From Cladochytrium replicatum (taxonomy: Eukaryota; Chytridiomycota; Chytridiomycetes; Cladochytriales; Cladochytriaceae), in NCBI GenBank assembly GCA_025526935.1, contig JAHLKD010000026.1, forward strand, positions 248,001 through 312,000: a DNA stretch of 64,000 nucleotides, read 5' to 3'. Of this stretch, positions 12,540 through 23,557 are shown in pieces. How positions within the stretch are numbered: the stretch's first letter is position 1; every line of letters starts with the position of its first letter. The notes under the pieces are model-generated. The model saw nothing but the letters and a program-made list of their open reading frames with translations. It was not told the origin of the DNA and searched no databases. Made by a program: the position numbers and the translations under genes.

Positions 12540-13665
12540 CTTCTCCCGCCTCCCTCTTTGGACGAAAATGTCCAGCAATCCCGGAAGATGAACTAGATAC
12601 ACTTAATGCGTTGATGGCGGCCGGAACGCAGAAGACCACGGGAATAGCTCGACTCTCTTAAGGTACGCCTATGCCACTCATCGAGTTTAAAATTAAGAAG
12701 GCCAAGCTAAGTACGTATAGCCCTCACAAGCTTTCATCAACAAGCAACTGACGGGCATGCACCAGGAAAGATCAAGCTCGAGCGGATTATATTGTCTCCC
12801 AATATGACAGAGCTTATGTCTTTGAAGGATTAGTTTGAACTGGTTTTCATCTGTGTCTGCATTCCGGCTTTACTGTAGGTATTATGTTTCTTCATTACAT
12901 TGCTCACTCATTGGACTCAAAAGATCAATTCTTGGAGCTTGACAGTGACAAAAGCAGCCTGCCGGATCAGGCAGAGCTTTCAGGGTACTCTACTACCCTG
13001 ACTTCAGTTTTCATTGATCGAGTGTTCCAAGGTGAGCATCGATCGAATCTTTTTACGGCGTTTTCTTGAGAGTTACCACTTCAAAGAGCATCAAACATTC
13101 CGAGGGCAAATGGTATTATTTTTGCACTTCAATCCTTTACGTGAGAGGATTTTGGAAACTTCTTGCGTATGAGAATCAAGATACACAGCCGGAAGCAATG
13201 ACTTATTTCTTCGAAATCCTTGACATCAACGGCGGGATCATTTCACAGTTCGTTACTTCTTCAAGGTGTGAACTGGAGGTTATTGCGGTTTACCGCTCAA
13301 CCTGATTCCAAAATTAAACAGGCTGTAAACGACAATATGCTGGAGAGTGGTTAAGAGCCTGTTTACGCTGAGGATGTCATGGTAGTAGACAAATCTGTGT
13401 TTCTTTATTTTACATCCTCATCAAGGTATTCAGAACGAAATCTTCGCCATGGCTCGTCCAAAGAACCAAGATTTCATAACATTGGAAGGTATGGAGAAAA
13501 TCTGACCAACGTCATGATCTTTTTCTGAATGGGATCGCAGACTTGCAGAAGTGTGGTTGTGGAAGCACCATCATAACGATGCTTTCGGATAGTCGGGGCT
13601 TCTATCTTTGTGACAACCGGTTTGGAAACATCCTGAACCTCCATTATTTCGTTGAGGTTATTTAA
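12540..13665 (+). pseudogene. Decayed PP2A B'' regulatory subunit (PPP2R3C/G5PR type)
   Basis: Segments match the C-terminal half of PPP2R3C in the right order, but in shifting frames. KIKLERIILSPNMTELMSLK lies at about 12.77-12.83 kb. An EF-hand-like FLELDSDKSS and STTLTSVFIDRVFQ lie at 12.93-13.03 kb. LAYENQD and PEAMTYFFEILDING follow near 13.2 kb, then VRYFFK, EIFAMARPKNQDFITLE at 13.44 kb and TIITMLSDSRGFYL near 13.57 kb, ending at a stop at 13663. At least two frameshifts (near 13.08-13.17 and 13.25 kb) and an in-frame TAA at 13352-13354, where relatives have Gln, break the frame. Some apparent breaks may be introns, but not the TAA within the conserved G-Q-[DE]-P-V context. It converges on the Tcd gene, 90 bp away. 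Best read as a pseudogene. Confidence 0.66.
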
Positions 13666-13755
13666 TTTGCTTTGCTTTCTAGGGAGTCGATTGATCCACC
13701 GGATATTCTTAGCTTCCACCCATTGTCCACATATCTTTATTTTCTCCCGCGGTAC

Positions 13756-15578
13756 TCATCTCAAACCCCGCAAACGATTCACCGAAGCTTCTTCTCGAAA
13801 CTTTTGCTCCACAAATTTCACAAATACAGGGGTGTAAACCTCTGCGAGTTTATCTGGGTCGTATTCATGGTGCAGCTTTGCCTCTTCTTTTGTGAGACAA
13901 ATGAGATTGCCAAACCCAGCTGGCTTGCGGATGTCCCATCTGGTCAGTGTGCAACGATCAAAAACACCAGAAAGTGCACTGCGACCGTTCCACATCTTGC
14001 CAATCAAAGAATAAACTTGATTTCAATTTTGCAATAATTTTCTGCTTTTGCAGTTACCTCTTCGATTATGTAACCGACGTCCTTTATGCTCACGGTCAAG
14101 TGGGGACTGAAAACCAGGGGAATTTGAACAGAATTTTGAAAAGAATGCCCATTCGCATACCTAGATTTGAATACAGTGCCTTCCCGGTTAGAGAGATCTC
14201 TGTGAATACGAGCGTATGTGGCATCGCGGCCTTGCACCACCAATGGGGTTACGGGATAACCAGCCAGCTCGGTAATCACGTATGATGCCATTGCATTTCC
14301 AAATAGCGCGGGGATAGTTCCCAGTACCGGCAAGATCCTTCAAAACATTTAAATTTAAGGCTCACTCAAATCACTCAAATCACTCAAATCACTTTCGAGT
14401 GATGTTCTCACCGCGCACGAAAGTTTGGGAGAGTAGCGTACTCGTCTGCGTTGTCCACTTTGGTATCTTCCAACGGCAAGAGTCCCACCCCATTCGGCTT
14501 TTCAGTTGAATACACCACGGTAACACCTTTCTCAATTCCCAGCGCTCGTAGCTTACGCCTTGTGGTGCGCGCCAAGGGATCCTCTGCGCAAATTTTAATA
14601 AGCAAATCACAGACAAACCAAGCACTATCTGAACACACCCTGAGTATCACTGATATCGGCGATTTGAATCCTTGAAGCGTCAGCTTTGGCTCCGCTACCC
14701 GTCGAAGAAATCACAGGGATTTTGTTGTCGAAGCAATATTTGATCAGATGCACTTTAGTATCAACGTTGTCGATACAATCTGTTGGATGAAAAAAGCAGA
14801 GTGCCTAAGGCGGAGAGGACCTAATTGGACCCTCATCACATACCCAATACGTAGGTTGGATTGTCTGCAAGGAGATTGTCGGCAGTTTGTTCATTGAACA
14901 TCTCCACTACGGCCTCGATCCTGGAGTGTGGTGCAATCTCACGGAAATGCCTTGCCAGGCAATGAGCCTTTGGGGTCCCCACATCTACCTGGCGGGCAAC
15001 CGCATGACGATTCAAACTGGATAATGTGACCTGGTCGAAGTCGATCAAACGAAGGTGCTTTTATAACGAACAAAATGAGAATCATGGACATGGAGAATGC
15101 ATGTCTTTAGGTGTACCTCAACACCAGATCGCAAAAGCATGTGTGCCTGTACAAACATCAGCATTGCGGTTCCAAATCTTTCCCATACTCCTTCTCACCG
15201 CGTGACTTCCAACACCACCAAGACCGATGACGATTACGAAACTCTTCCGGACTTTATTTACTCCCTGCATATGAACATTTCATCAATCCTCCCCATTGAT
15301 GCCTCTCCCAAATACGAAACCTCTTCACCGAGAAAAGCATAGTTTCTCGCTAGTTGTTCTCTGATCAAACTTTCGTCAGTTTGCCCCGGACCACGAGAGC
15401 CTGGTGCGACCTTTGAGTATTTGAAGTCTTGTCGAAGCTGCTTCTTCACGCGATTGAGGACGTAACGCTTCCTCAGACGGAAACCGACTGTGTAAGCTAC
15501 GGCAGCAGCAGCACTTGCGGCTGCAGCAACGAGCGCAATGCGGGCATTTGATTTGATGAAGACTTTGAGGGACTCCAT
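13756..15578 (-). CDS. TCD: tRNA threonylcarbamoyladenosine dehydratase (Tcd1/Tcd2, E1-like)
   Basis: ATP-dependent dehydratase that cyclises t6A37 of tRNAs to ct6A; yeast Tcd1 and Tcd2 sit at the mitochondrial outer membrane. The N-terminus (MESLKVFIK) carries an Ala-rich hydrophobic segment (residues about 14-32) that fits a membrane anchor. It is followed by the E1-like fold: the nucleotide-binding loop GLGGVGSHAAHML (split by an intron near 15.2 kb), then IDFDQVTLSSLNRH, DCIDNVDTK, and IPVISSTGSGAKADASRI. The C-terminal part has LPVLGTIPALFGNAMASYVI and a basic end. Length and order match the fungal proteins. The stop is at 13756. One intron near 14.36-14.40 kb contains three copies of a 9-bp AAATCACTC unit. 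Confidence 0.9.
14363..14395 (+). repeat. Short tandem repeat, 9-bp AAATCACTC unit
   Basis: Three to four tandem copies of a 9-bp unit lie in an intron of the Tcd gene. This is a simple microsatellite with no further meaning visible. Confidence 0.8.
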
Positions 15579-15699
15579 GTCTTATGGCCCGCAACGTGGC
15601 GTTTTATTGGGAGATTAATATCTGATAATGTTGACAGATATGTAAGGCTAAAGCATCCGTATATATCCAAGCTCGTTTTTTCATCATTTCATTCATTCA

Positions 15700-16440
15700 T
15701 TTTAAATACTTACAATCAGTATATAGAGGTAATAGCGTGCTTTGGTGCTGGTGGCCAGTCTGTCAAGTGTGGCTTACTGTCAAGCGACTTTGGCTTGACA
15801 CGAAGGTTGCCACTTTCGTAGTCTAAGCCTAAAATCTCAACCAACCTAACACTGCGATAGCGTCTCATCTGCCATGCTAAGGGCGGAGATATCCTGTTTA
15901 GGAAACCCGGGGGCACCACCACACCACAGGGTCTTCCTGCTATAGACAGTGGAACCCAACCCATCTGCTGCTACCATTCAAGCAACTTTCACTCTCCTGA
16001 AAGCCAGTCAACAAGTTGAAATAAGTTCTCACGCTGTACAATGTACACTAAATTCAACTTCACTGCCTTACCGTAGCCGATTGTCATACAGACAGCTGTT
16101 GCCTTTTGGGGGCAGTAGAGATCGTCGTGACACTCCTGAGCGGAATATCGCCCATGGGCTTGAATTCCGATAAAGTGGGTTGTATATTGATTCGCAAACT
16201 GTGTTCATGATCATCACAGTTGCGTTTGTGGTGAAAATTGACCTCCATAAAGGGCATTTGTTCAGGCTGAACGCTGGCACCTGTTATTCCCAATGAAACA
16301 TTTACCGGATGTCCAATACAAGTGTCTTTTAGATTGTCAGGCGTTTCAAAAGCTGTCGTTGCAACTGGGGATACAACCCTTTACGACAGTTAAGTTCATA
16401 CAACCCACATTACGGTTGGTTTTCACCTGATGTAGCCTCC
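15700..16440 (-). pseudogene. Degenerate coding sequence of unknown family
   Basis: On the minus strand, an open segment at about 16.39-16.08 kb begins PVATTAFETPDNLKDTCIGH and includes MEVNFHHKRNCDDHEHSLRI. It ends at a stop, then resumes downstream as RENLFQLVDWLSGE. That stretch has two in-frame stops (TGA, TAG) before an 82-codon segment, MGWVPLSIAGRPCGVVVPPG onward, which stops at 15716. The composition looks protein-like, but I recognise no family. The stops could be removed by introns I cannot define, so a live gene is possible; a decayed one is more likely. Confidence 0.35.
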
Positions 16441-18187
16441 GTGTGAGCTGCACTTTCTATGCTTTCCCAACCATATCATATTTGCGTGAAAACAGTCAAC
16501 GTATACATGTGTTGGGAAGGAAACAACATAATGGTGTGTTGATCACATCTAGTGTGTATGCTACTGCTCTCGATAATCGTCCAGGCTCCTGTTTTTCTCT
16601 CATGGTCAACTATATATTGCCTGATCTCAATTCATACAAGAAATGACTTATTTGTTGGAAGCATTGAAAGAAACCTGTGTCAATAGCAATTGAAGAATTA
16701 TCAATTCTATTGATCGTCTTTGAGTTGATACTTGCAATTTGACTATTATACCATCATATTTTCATTATCGGGACCCCCTCAAACTCGTTAAAACATTGGT
16801 TTTGTAGGCGAAGAGAGAATTCTTCAGCTCAGTGAGATTCACATGAATTGGGCACATCAATTTACAAGCAAGTCAATATGTCTCGCTGTCAGAACCGCAT
16901 CGATGTCTCCAGTCTCTCTCCCCGTCCCAGCAGCTTACCCCTTCTATTTTTTGATTCAACCCACAATCATATCACTACGCCGCTTAAAGCTGGAGTGTCT
17001 CTGATCTGCTCGAACGCTCGGATCCTCTCTGGTGCTCACCGGCGAGAGAGAAAATTCTTGGAAGAAAGATCACAGGAGTCATTCTATCCCTGCGCTTGCT
17101 GGACTGAAACCCGGCCACCAGCTTTCTCCCCGTTGCTGCGTGGAAAATGTGGTACCATAGTCCATTCAGAATACAGTCACAGTCAGAGTAAGGCAATGCC
17201 AATGCTCTTGAGTGTCTTGGACTCTGGCTAATATATGGCTTGTAGTTTGAAAGCACAAAACAATTCTGCACTCCAACAAGGAACGATTCAACTCTGCATC
17301 ACGAACCACTATCTGAGTTCGCTCCACAAACAGTTAATTATTACAGTGGATCCATCATGGGGTCATCAACACAACTCAGCAACACGCTGCTTTCATCGCA
17401 TGCCGGGGCGCATAAGCTGGCCCCAGAATCTGATGATGGCGCGATTGAATACAAAGTACGACTCGCTTCAAAGTCACCTCTGGACGCCTCTCTAACGAAA
17501 GGAGGGTTTCGAACCTCCGAACCACCCCGTAACTTCAAACTTCGAAGGGGACAATTGATCATTTGCCCATTTGTGATAGCCTCCGACGATGATCCAACAG
17601 AGCTCTCTTTCAGCGCCGCTGGCCCCTGCGCTTCCACCTGGGCTCGAGCCGCCACAAACAGGAGCGGGCTGGGATTTGCAAGCACGGGTGTGTAGCTGGG
17701 CGTTGTGAGCACCCCCGGTAGAATGAATCGGGTGTGGCGGGAGACGACGAGAGGAGCGGGAGGCTCATGCCTTCCTCTAAGTGCAAAAGAAGTAAGGGCG
17801 AATCCATGAAAAAGCATGCTCGCGACAGAATATCAGAAAAACAATTCAACTATTGCGTATTTGCTCACAGCTATAGAATGTAAGACTGGATAATAGAGAA
17901 GGGAATTCAAAGAATGGAAGTGAGGACTGAGCGAATACACAATGGTTGGATTGCTGACATGCGGTGGTCTTTGACGAGCGAGCTCGTTCCCAAGTGTGGG
18001 AAATGTGATGGTCAAAAAAATTGTGTGGATGTCCAGATCATCCGAAAATATATTTGCCATCCGGACAAACGAAATATATAAACCGCCAGCCCCCTGAATG
18101 TACGAAAACAGTAGAAAATAGCAAGCAGAAGCAGGATCATAAAACACGAACGTTGAATACGGACCAAATCTTCTTTCACATCGCACA
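16441..18187. other. Stretch without a confident gene (two opposed ORFs at 17.3-17.8 kb)
   Basis: About 1.7 kb between the degenerate sequence and the 3' end of PIK1. The only notable coding potential is at 17341-17817, where the minus strand is open for 158 codons and the plus strand is open for 112 codons (17357-17695). The minus reading is Ser/Pro/Ala-rich (LPGVLTTPSYTPVLANPSP). The plus reading starts from a fair ATG context (MGSSTQLSNTLLSSHAG). Neither matches a family I know, and only one at most can be real. Confidence 0.35.
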
Positions 18188-21100
18188 TCACAGAATCCCA
18201 TTCGCATAATACTAAGGGAGAGATTTTTGTTAGATCGACCTTCAGATGAAGTGTCACAACAAACAAACCTGGAAAGAGTCATATAGTTTGGTGAACATGT
18301 TGTTTGAACTTGAATACACAAGTCGGTCCACCAGATCCTTGACCTGCTGATCCGTCAAGCTCAGCTGAAACCGCTCCCTCAGCGCAGCAGATACGGGGTA
18401 CTTTGCGCCAGACCCGGCGGTTGCGCTTGAAAGTATCTGCGATGCAGTGGGCCCTGTTCCGGTCGATGTCGCACTGGCTGTGCTTGCTGCAATCCAGTGC
18501 TGCGCAAGAGCGCCCGTTGCGCCGCCTGCCATGACAGCAGCGCTGTACGAATTGGCGATCGCGAGTGTGTCAAGATTGTTCTGGTTGGACCCAGTTGCGC
18601 TTGCCAGTATGCTCGAGGCGTTGGGTGGGATGTAAACTGTTGAAGGTTTGGAAGATGCTCCGGTAAAGCACGGAAGTGTGGAATCTATAATATCAATGAG
18701 CATGGATGCATGAAAAGCACAAATTCTGCCAATCAATCACCTTTTTCCATCATCTCCAACATTGTAACGATCGTGTCCACTTTCTTCCTCAATGCCAGGA
18801 ATGCCTCCTTCAACAGCTCTCGGAACTGACGGAACTTCACAGAGTCAGTTCCACCCAAAATGTCGACATATTCCTGCGTCAATTTAAACGGTGCTAGTTC
18901 GAATCCCATGGAACCAGGAGAGTTTGACAACATGAAGCCAAAGTCGATGTGAACAAGGTGACCAGACGAGTCCACGAGAATGTTGCCATCGTGTCTAATA
19001 CGATCAGGATGAGATCAAATTCAGATATTTCGAAAAAAAGTCCACCCACCTATCTTTAATCTGAAGCACGTAAGACAAGATTGAATATGCTGCAAGACTT
19101 CGCATAAAGTTGTCCTGTGCGGCCATGAAATCAGCTCCCGAGGGATGGCCGAACTCCTTTTTTTGAAGTTGTTTAACGGCAATTTTGAAGAATTCCGCTG
19201 GTAACCCTACCCTCAGAAAGTGGTGATATAGAGTGAACGTTTGGCTGGCATCTGTCATCGCTTTCGTTTGGCCCATCTTCTTTATCGAATGAATGGAAAT
19301 GGTGTTCCGAATTGTTTCCACCAAGCCTGCCTGTTCTGATGTCACCAAGATTTTGAAGCTAATGTGTGCGTCCATCAGCAGGAGAAGACTAGAGGGCACA
19401 AAGTTGCTCACTTGTGAACCCAAACTGGGACGCCCGCTTCCTTCCAGATCCGATTCATCTCGCCGATGAGCTGTAATGCAAGGTGCTCTTGCCTCAAATC
19501 TGCACCTGATTTTACTATCACAGAGTGCAAGCGCCATGTCGGGATATGGCCAAATGGCGATGACTCTCGTATTCTGCTTTGTTTTGTTTCCCAAGATTCC
19601 TTGAAAACAGCCGCTGGACAATTCATCAGAAAGCAGGATGAGATGCCAACGAATCAGGCTTACCGCTGGGATCTTCTTTGTTCGCCTTTCCATCCGGTTC
19701 TGTCACAGAAACAGCACCTGCAGCTGCAGCAGCGGCCGCTGAGATCCCCCCAATGCTTTTTCGGTCTTGGGTCTGTGCGGTCGCTACGAGTTTCAAACGC
19801 TTTTCTTCCAGCGACACAATCTCTCGCAAAAGGCGATTCCGAATCTCTTCAAACTCCGCTTTCAGCTTCTGGTACTTTCGACGCTCGCCACGATTCACCG
19901 GGCTGCTCGGACCGTTGATACCACTCAGATTAGATCCCGAAGCGGTTGGAGACGCTGGAGGTGGCGACGTGCTTCTCCGCACGTCAACATCGCCTCCCAT
20001 GGACAATCTTGTAGCCAACAAGGCGTTTGCACCAGGAGAAAGTGTTCCGGAATTACTGATGGGAATGGATGACAGCGCGCTCAGAGCCATGAGCTCTCTC
20101 TGCTGCTGTTGGTAGAGCTGTGCGAGCATTACGGCGGCGGTCCTCATTCGCTCTGAGAACTCGTCGATCTGAGCTGTAACGGAAGCATCTACGGTGTTGC
20201 GACGAGATCGGATGGCGTTGGGTGTTTGGGTGCCGCTGGCAGTGCCGCTGAAGAGGGATGTTGTACGACCAGGAAATCCTTTAGTTTCAGAGCCAGTGCC
20301 AGTCTTTGTAAGTTCTGGGTTCGACTCGGACATGGCGGGCGAGGATGATGCAAGCGATGCATAGGGGGGTGTCGCTGCGCGAGAAGGGGAATCCGATTTC
20401 AGGTCTTCGTTTGATGATTCGATTGAGCTAAATCCAAGCGAGGTGCTTGGTTTTACTTCTTCTCCATTGACTTTTGGTACGTTGAGCTCAACTGATTCAG
20501 CATCATTGTCTGGTAAAGACGCTGCTTGATCGTCCTTCACCCGTTCGATTGGCACTTTCGTCTTCACAGGTGTGTTTTCCGTCCAGTTTTCTGCCGCAGT
20601 CTCGTTGTTGGAATTTGCATACTTTGGTAATGGCACACTTCCTTCCTCCGGATCCTCCTCAACTTCGATGCAAATAAGGTATGGAACCTTGACAAAGGTC
20701 AAACGGGATGAGTATCTCTCGGCATGATTTTCGGCACAGCTCATACCCGATCAGCAGAATTGAGAATGACAGCCTCGTCAGGCGCGATTCTTAAAATTCT
20801 ATGATGTTTGCGAATTTCTGCAGCGTTACACCAAAGCGGAAGACAGATATCAGCCGGAAGGTTATGGTTGAGCAATACCAGCGCAGCAATGAGATTGCTC
20901 TGCCGGGATTCTCGCGGTACGCTACGCAATCTGTCGCCGATCTCAACGAGCGCCATTATAAACTGGATCTCCGCATGAAAGTAGTGACTTTTGGCCAGGC
21001 GTTTGCAATCTTCCACGCTCACTTCCGACGCAATCTCAGAGTCCAACGACAATGATGAAGCCCTTAGACTCTGAGAACCAATCGACTCCGATGAGCTCCG

Positions 21101-22061
21101 GTCGCCGTTGTAAAATGGGAAGAGTGTCTGTGAGGCCGATGTTGCCTTTGCCGCATATCTATTGAGCGAAAAAGCAGATCCACGTGAGAGATCTTCAACC
21201 GAAGGCGATCCGCTCGGTACTCGAGCAATCAGGTCTCTCGTTGTAATGCTTCCGGTCGATCTGCTCTCTTTCATTCCCCCATTAGTCTGGCCCTCAACCT
21301 TTCTCAGCTCCTCATCTATATTGACTTCTTCCTCCTCTGGATCGAATGGGACTTGAGGCGACCGCTGTTTCCGTCCCTGCATGACAATCATGTCCCATGC
21401 AACTGATCCCACAATGGAACTCGCCGCTCCAGAAAGAACTGTGCCAACTCCCACAATAGCTGGCGGAATGTTTTCCTTGATTTTCGGTCCTGGAAGCCAC
21501 TTTGATCGTTCCCCTTGCTTCTTTGGCCCGTCGATCGTCTGTGGTGAATCGGAAAACACCACCCGTTGAACTTTGTGAGATATTCGCTGAGCAACACGAA
21601 ACGCCAGGGAACTTGGAGTGTTTTGGTAGTCACTGACATATGCTTGAAGGAACCACATAACCTACAGAACTGATCAGGCTTTTGAAGAACGAGAAAACAA
21701 ACGATCTCCCACCAATAGCGCAGTATGCGGTGAAGTTTTGCACCTAAACAGAATCAATTCCTCAACGGCGATTGCATCTGGATTGTGGAGAACATAATGG
21801 CTGGAAAGGAAAATGCCGTTAAAGTTGAGCATTTAATCGTGACCAAACATACAGCAGTTGCGGTAGTATGGTGTCGACTTGCTCGGGCGGATATTTCTTA
21901 AGATCTTTGCAAATGTAATGTTGCATCCCAACCGAGTCCGGATGTTTGTGAAGGTACTGTAGAGCCATGCGTGAGTCGAAGAAGTCGGATTGGAACAATC
22001 GAAGGAGCCATGATGTTGGGTGAACGAATGGTTCCGACAGTTTCTTGGCCATTGAGCTCAT
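18188..22061 (-). CDS. PIK1: Phosphatidylinositol 4-kinase (Pik1 / PI4K-beta)
   Basis: Makes PI4P from phosphatidylinositol, mainly at the Golgi, for secretion and ARF/Sec7 signalling. The N-terminus (MSSMAKKLSEPFVHPTSWLL, then SRMALQYLHKHPDSVGMQHY) matches the conserved helical (LKU-type) region of Pik1. A long disordered Ser/Thr/Pro-rich middle spans about 20-21.4 kb. The kinase domain contains VKSGADLRQEHLALQLI, DGNILVDSSGHLVHIDFGFM with the DFG-equivalent, and FELAPFKLTQEYVDILGG. The C-terminal lobe ends RFQLSLTDQQVKDLVDRLV, and after an intron the last exon reads YYANGIL with a stop at 18188. Just after LPCFTGA there is an Ala/Ser/Thr-rich insertion of about 80-90 residues. The gene is divergent from RABL3, with 244 bp between starts. 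Confidence 0.93.
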
Positions 22062-22305
22062 GCTGAATGCAAACCAACTTGACTAACTTCAACTAAAAAT
22101 ACCCGTGATTGCACGGATCCTGTGCGTTTTGAGCGTTTCAGTCTAGTGGAAAGGAAATTGACGCATTCCGTGTTTATCGTACCCGATGCGAACGTGCCAA
22201 AGTGCTCGATTCGTGCAATGCAGCAACGCCCTTAAACGCACACTCTCAGACTCTGGCGCGTGGCAAATCCAACGGAGCTGTGGAACGCGTGTGGCACACG
22301 TCAAA

Positions 22306-23434
22306 ATGTATCACCGCAGGGAAGGAACACCTTCCGTAAGGATTCTCGTCGTGGGCGACAGAGGTATGTCGAATGTAAATATGATCACTATTGAGAACTA
22401 ACCAATGCCGATTCTCTGCAGGTGTCGGGAAATCTGCATTGATCAACTTGCTTTGTCACAATGAGACCCTCAGATCTCCTTCCTGGACGGTTGGATGCTA
22501 CGCTGACGCAACGGTAGGCAGGTAATTTTGATATGTTTAGTGGATAAATTTCATTCGTGACCTCGCATTCGAATTTTAGATCTACGAATGCAGCAACGGA
22601 CCCTATTTCATCGAATTCATCGAAGTTGCAAAGAGCAGCCACCCCCGATCCCGACAGGTGTTTTACAGACAAAGTGAGCGGGACTCTCGATCGGACTATG
22701 CAATGCATGGACTTCACAGCGTACATGGAATTATCCTTGTGCACGACACGAACAACCGGAAGAGTTACGCCAATTTGTGGAGGTATGCGTCGGAGATCCT
22801 TGGAACAGACCAGAATGCATCGCGGAAGTCGATATCGAAAAGAGATTACGTCGTACGGCGAGAGAACGTGATGTTCGCCGTGTGGAACCTCTTGATGAGT
22901 CAGTGGGCATGGGCGAAGCGACTTTGGAGCGCTCCGGGGCAAACATACAACGGAAAAGATCATTCAGGCAGAGTCGGATCTCAATCGGGAATGTACTCAC
23001 GCGAAGCAAGCGGGTTGGAAGACGATTTTGTTGATATGGAAGAAATCGTGGGTTCATCTGAGCGATCGATACCAGTTTTGATAGTCGGAACAAAGACGGA
23101 TATCAGTGCGTCAGGGGCGCTCGCTGGTGCTCTAGGTCACGATGTTCAACGAGAAATTGAGAATGAGTTCGGCGCGGATCATATATCAATGGTGAGTGGT
23201 TGCCTACTCTTTGCTAATTGAGTGGTTTACATTGCTATTTAACAGACAAATACCCCTATGGCCAAGGCACAATACACCGAACGATTTAACGCATTTTATG
23301 ATAAAGTGATACACCGGGCACTGAATGTGGGGACCAGGATGAGCGAGACTTACAATCAATCCAATTTTGAGACATTTGCCCGACGCCGTGGAGACAACTC
23401 TGCTCCTTTGAGATTTAACCAAGATAGTTTTTGA
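22306..23434 (+). CDS. RABL3: RAB-like GTPase 3 (RABL3)
   Basis: Small GTPase of the RABL3 subfamily. Exon 1 (22306-22363) and exon 2 (22422-22513) join to give [20 protein letters not shown] (the G1 P-loop), then [20 protein letters not shown], the PSWTVGC motif typical of RABL3. [20 protein letters not shown] and the G4 motif [10 protein letters not shown] follow. The last exon (from about 23246) encodes [13 protein letters not shown] and a basic end with a stop at 23432-23434. The start is chosen at MYHRREG because relatives begin shortly before the P-loop; an in-frame codon upstream would add about 40 unlikely residues. The G3 switch II element, usually WDVGG, reads FIEVAKSS here, so the DxxG motif is absent. 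Confidence 0.82.
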
Positions 23435-23557
23435 CTGTATGTATTCGGTCGAATCTGCCTATAAGATAGAAAATTGAAATACAGCACAAAAGCATATGCA
23501 TCGACCTGACGATGACAATGAAAATCGGCCAGATAATCTCAACTTGGGAAAAGGCCA

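Noticed and set aside
16848-17231. 127-codon plus-strand ORF
   Set aside because: Low-complexity Ser/Pro start, no similarity to any family I know, and no supporting introns or neighbours.
17497-17530. T-arm-like GGTTCGAAACCC stretch (minus), possible tRNA
   Set aside because: The stem-loop does not fit a 5-bp arm with a 7-base loop, and no acceptor, D or anticodon arm pairs around it.
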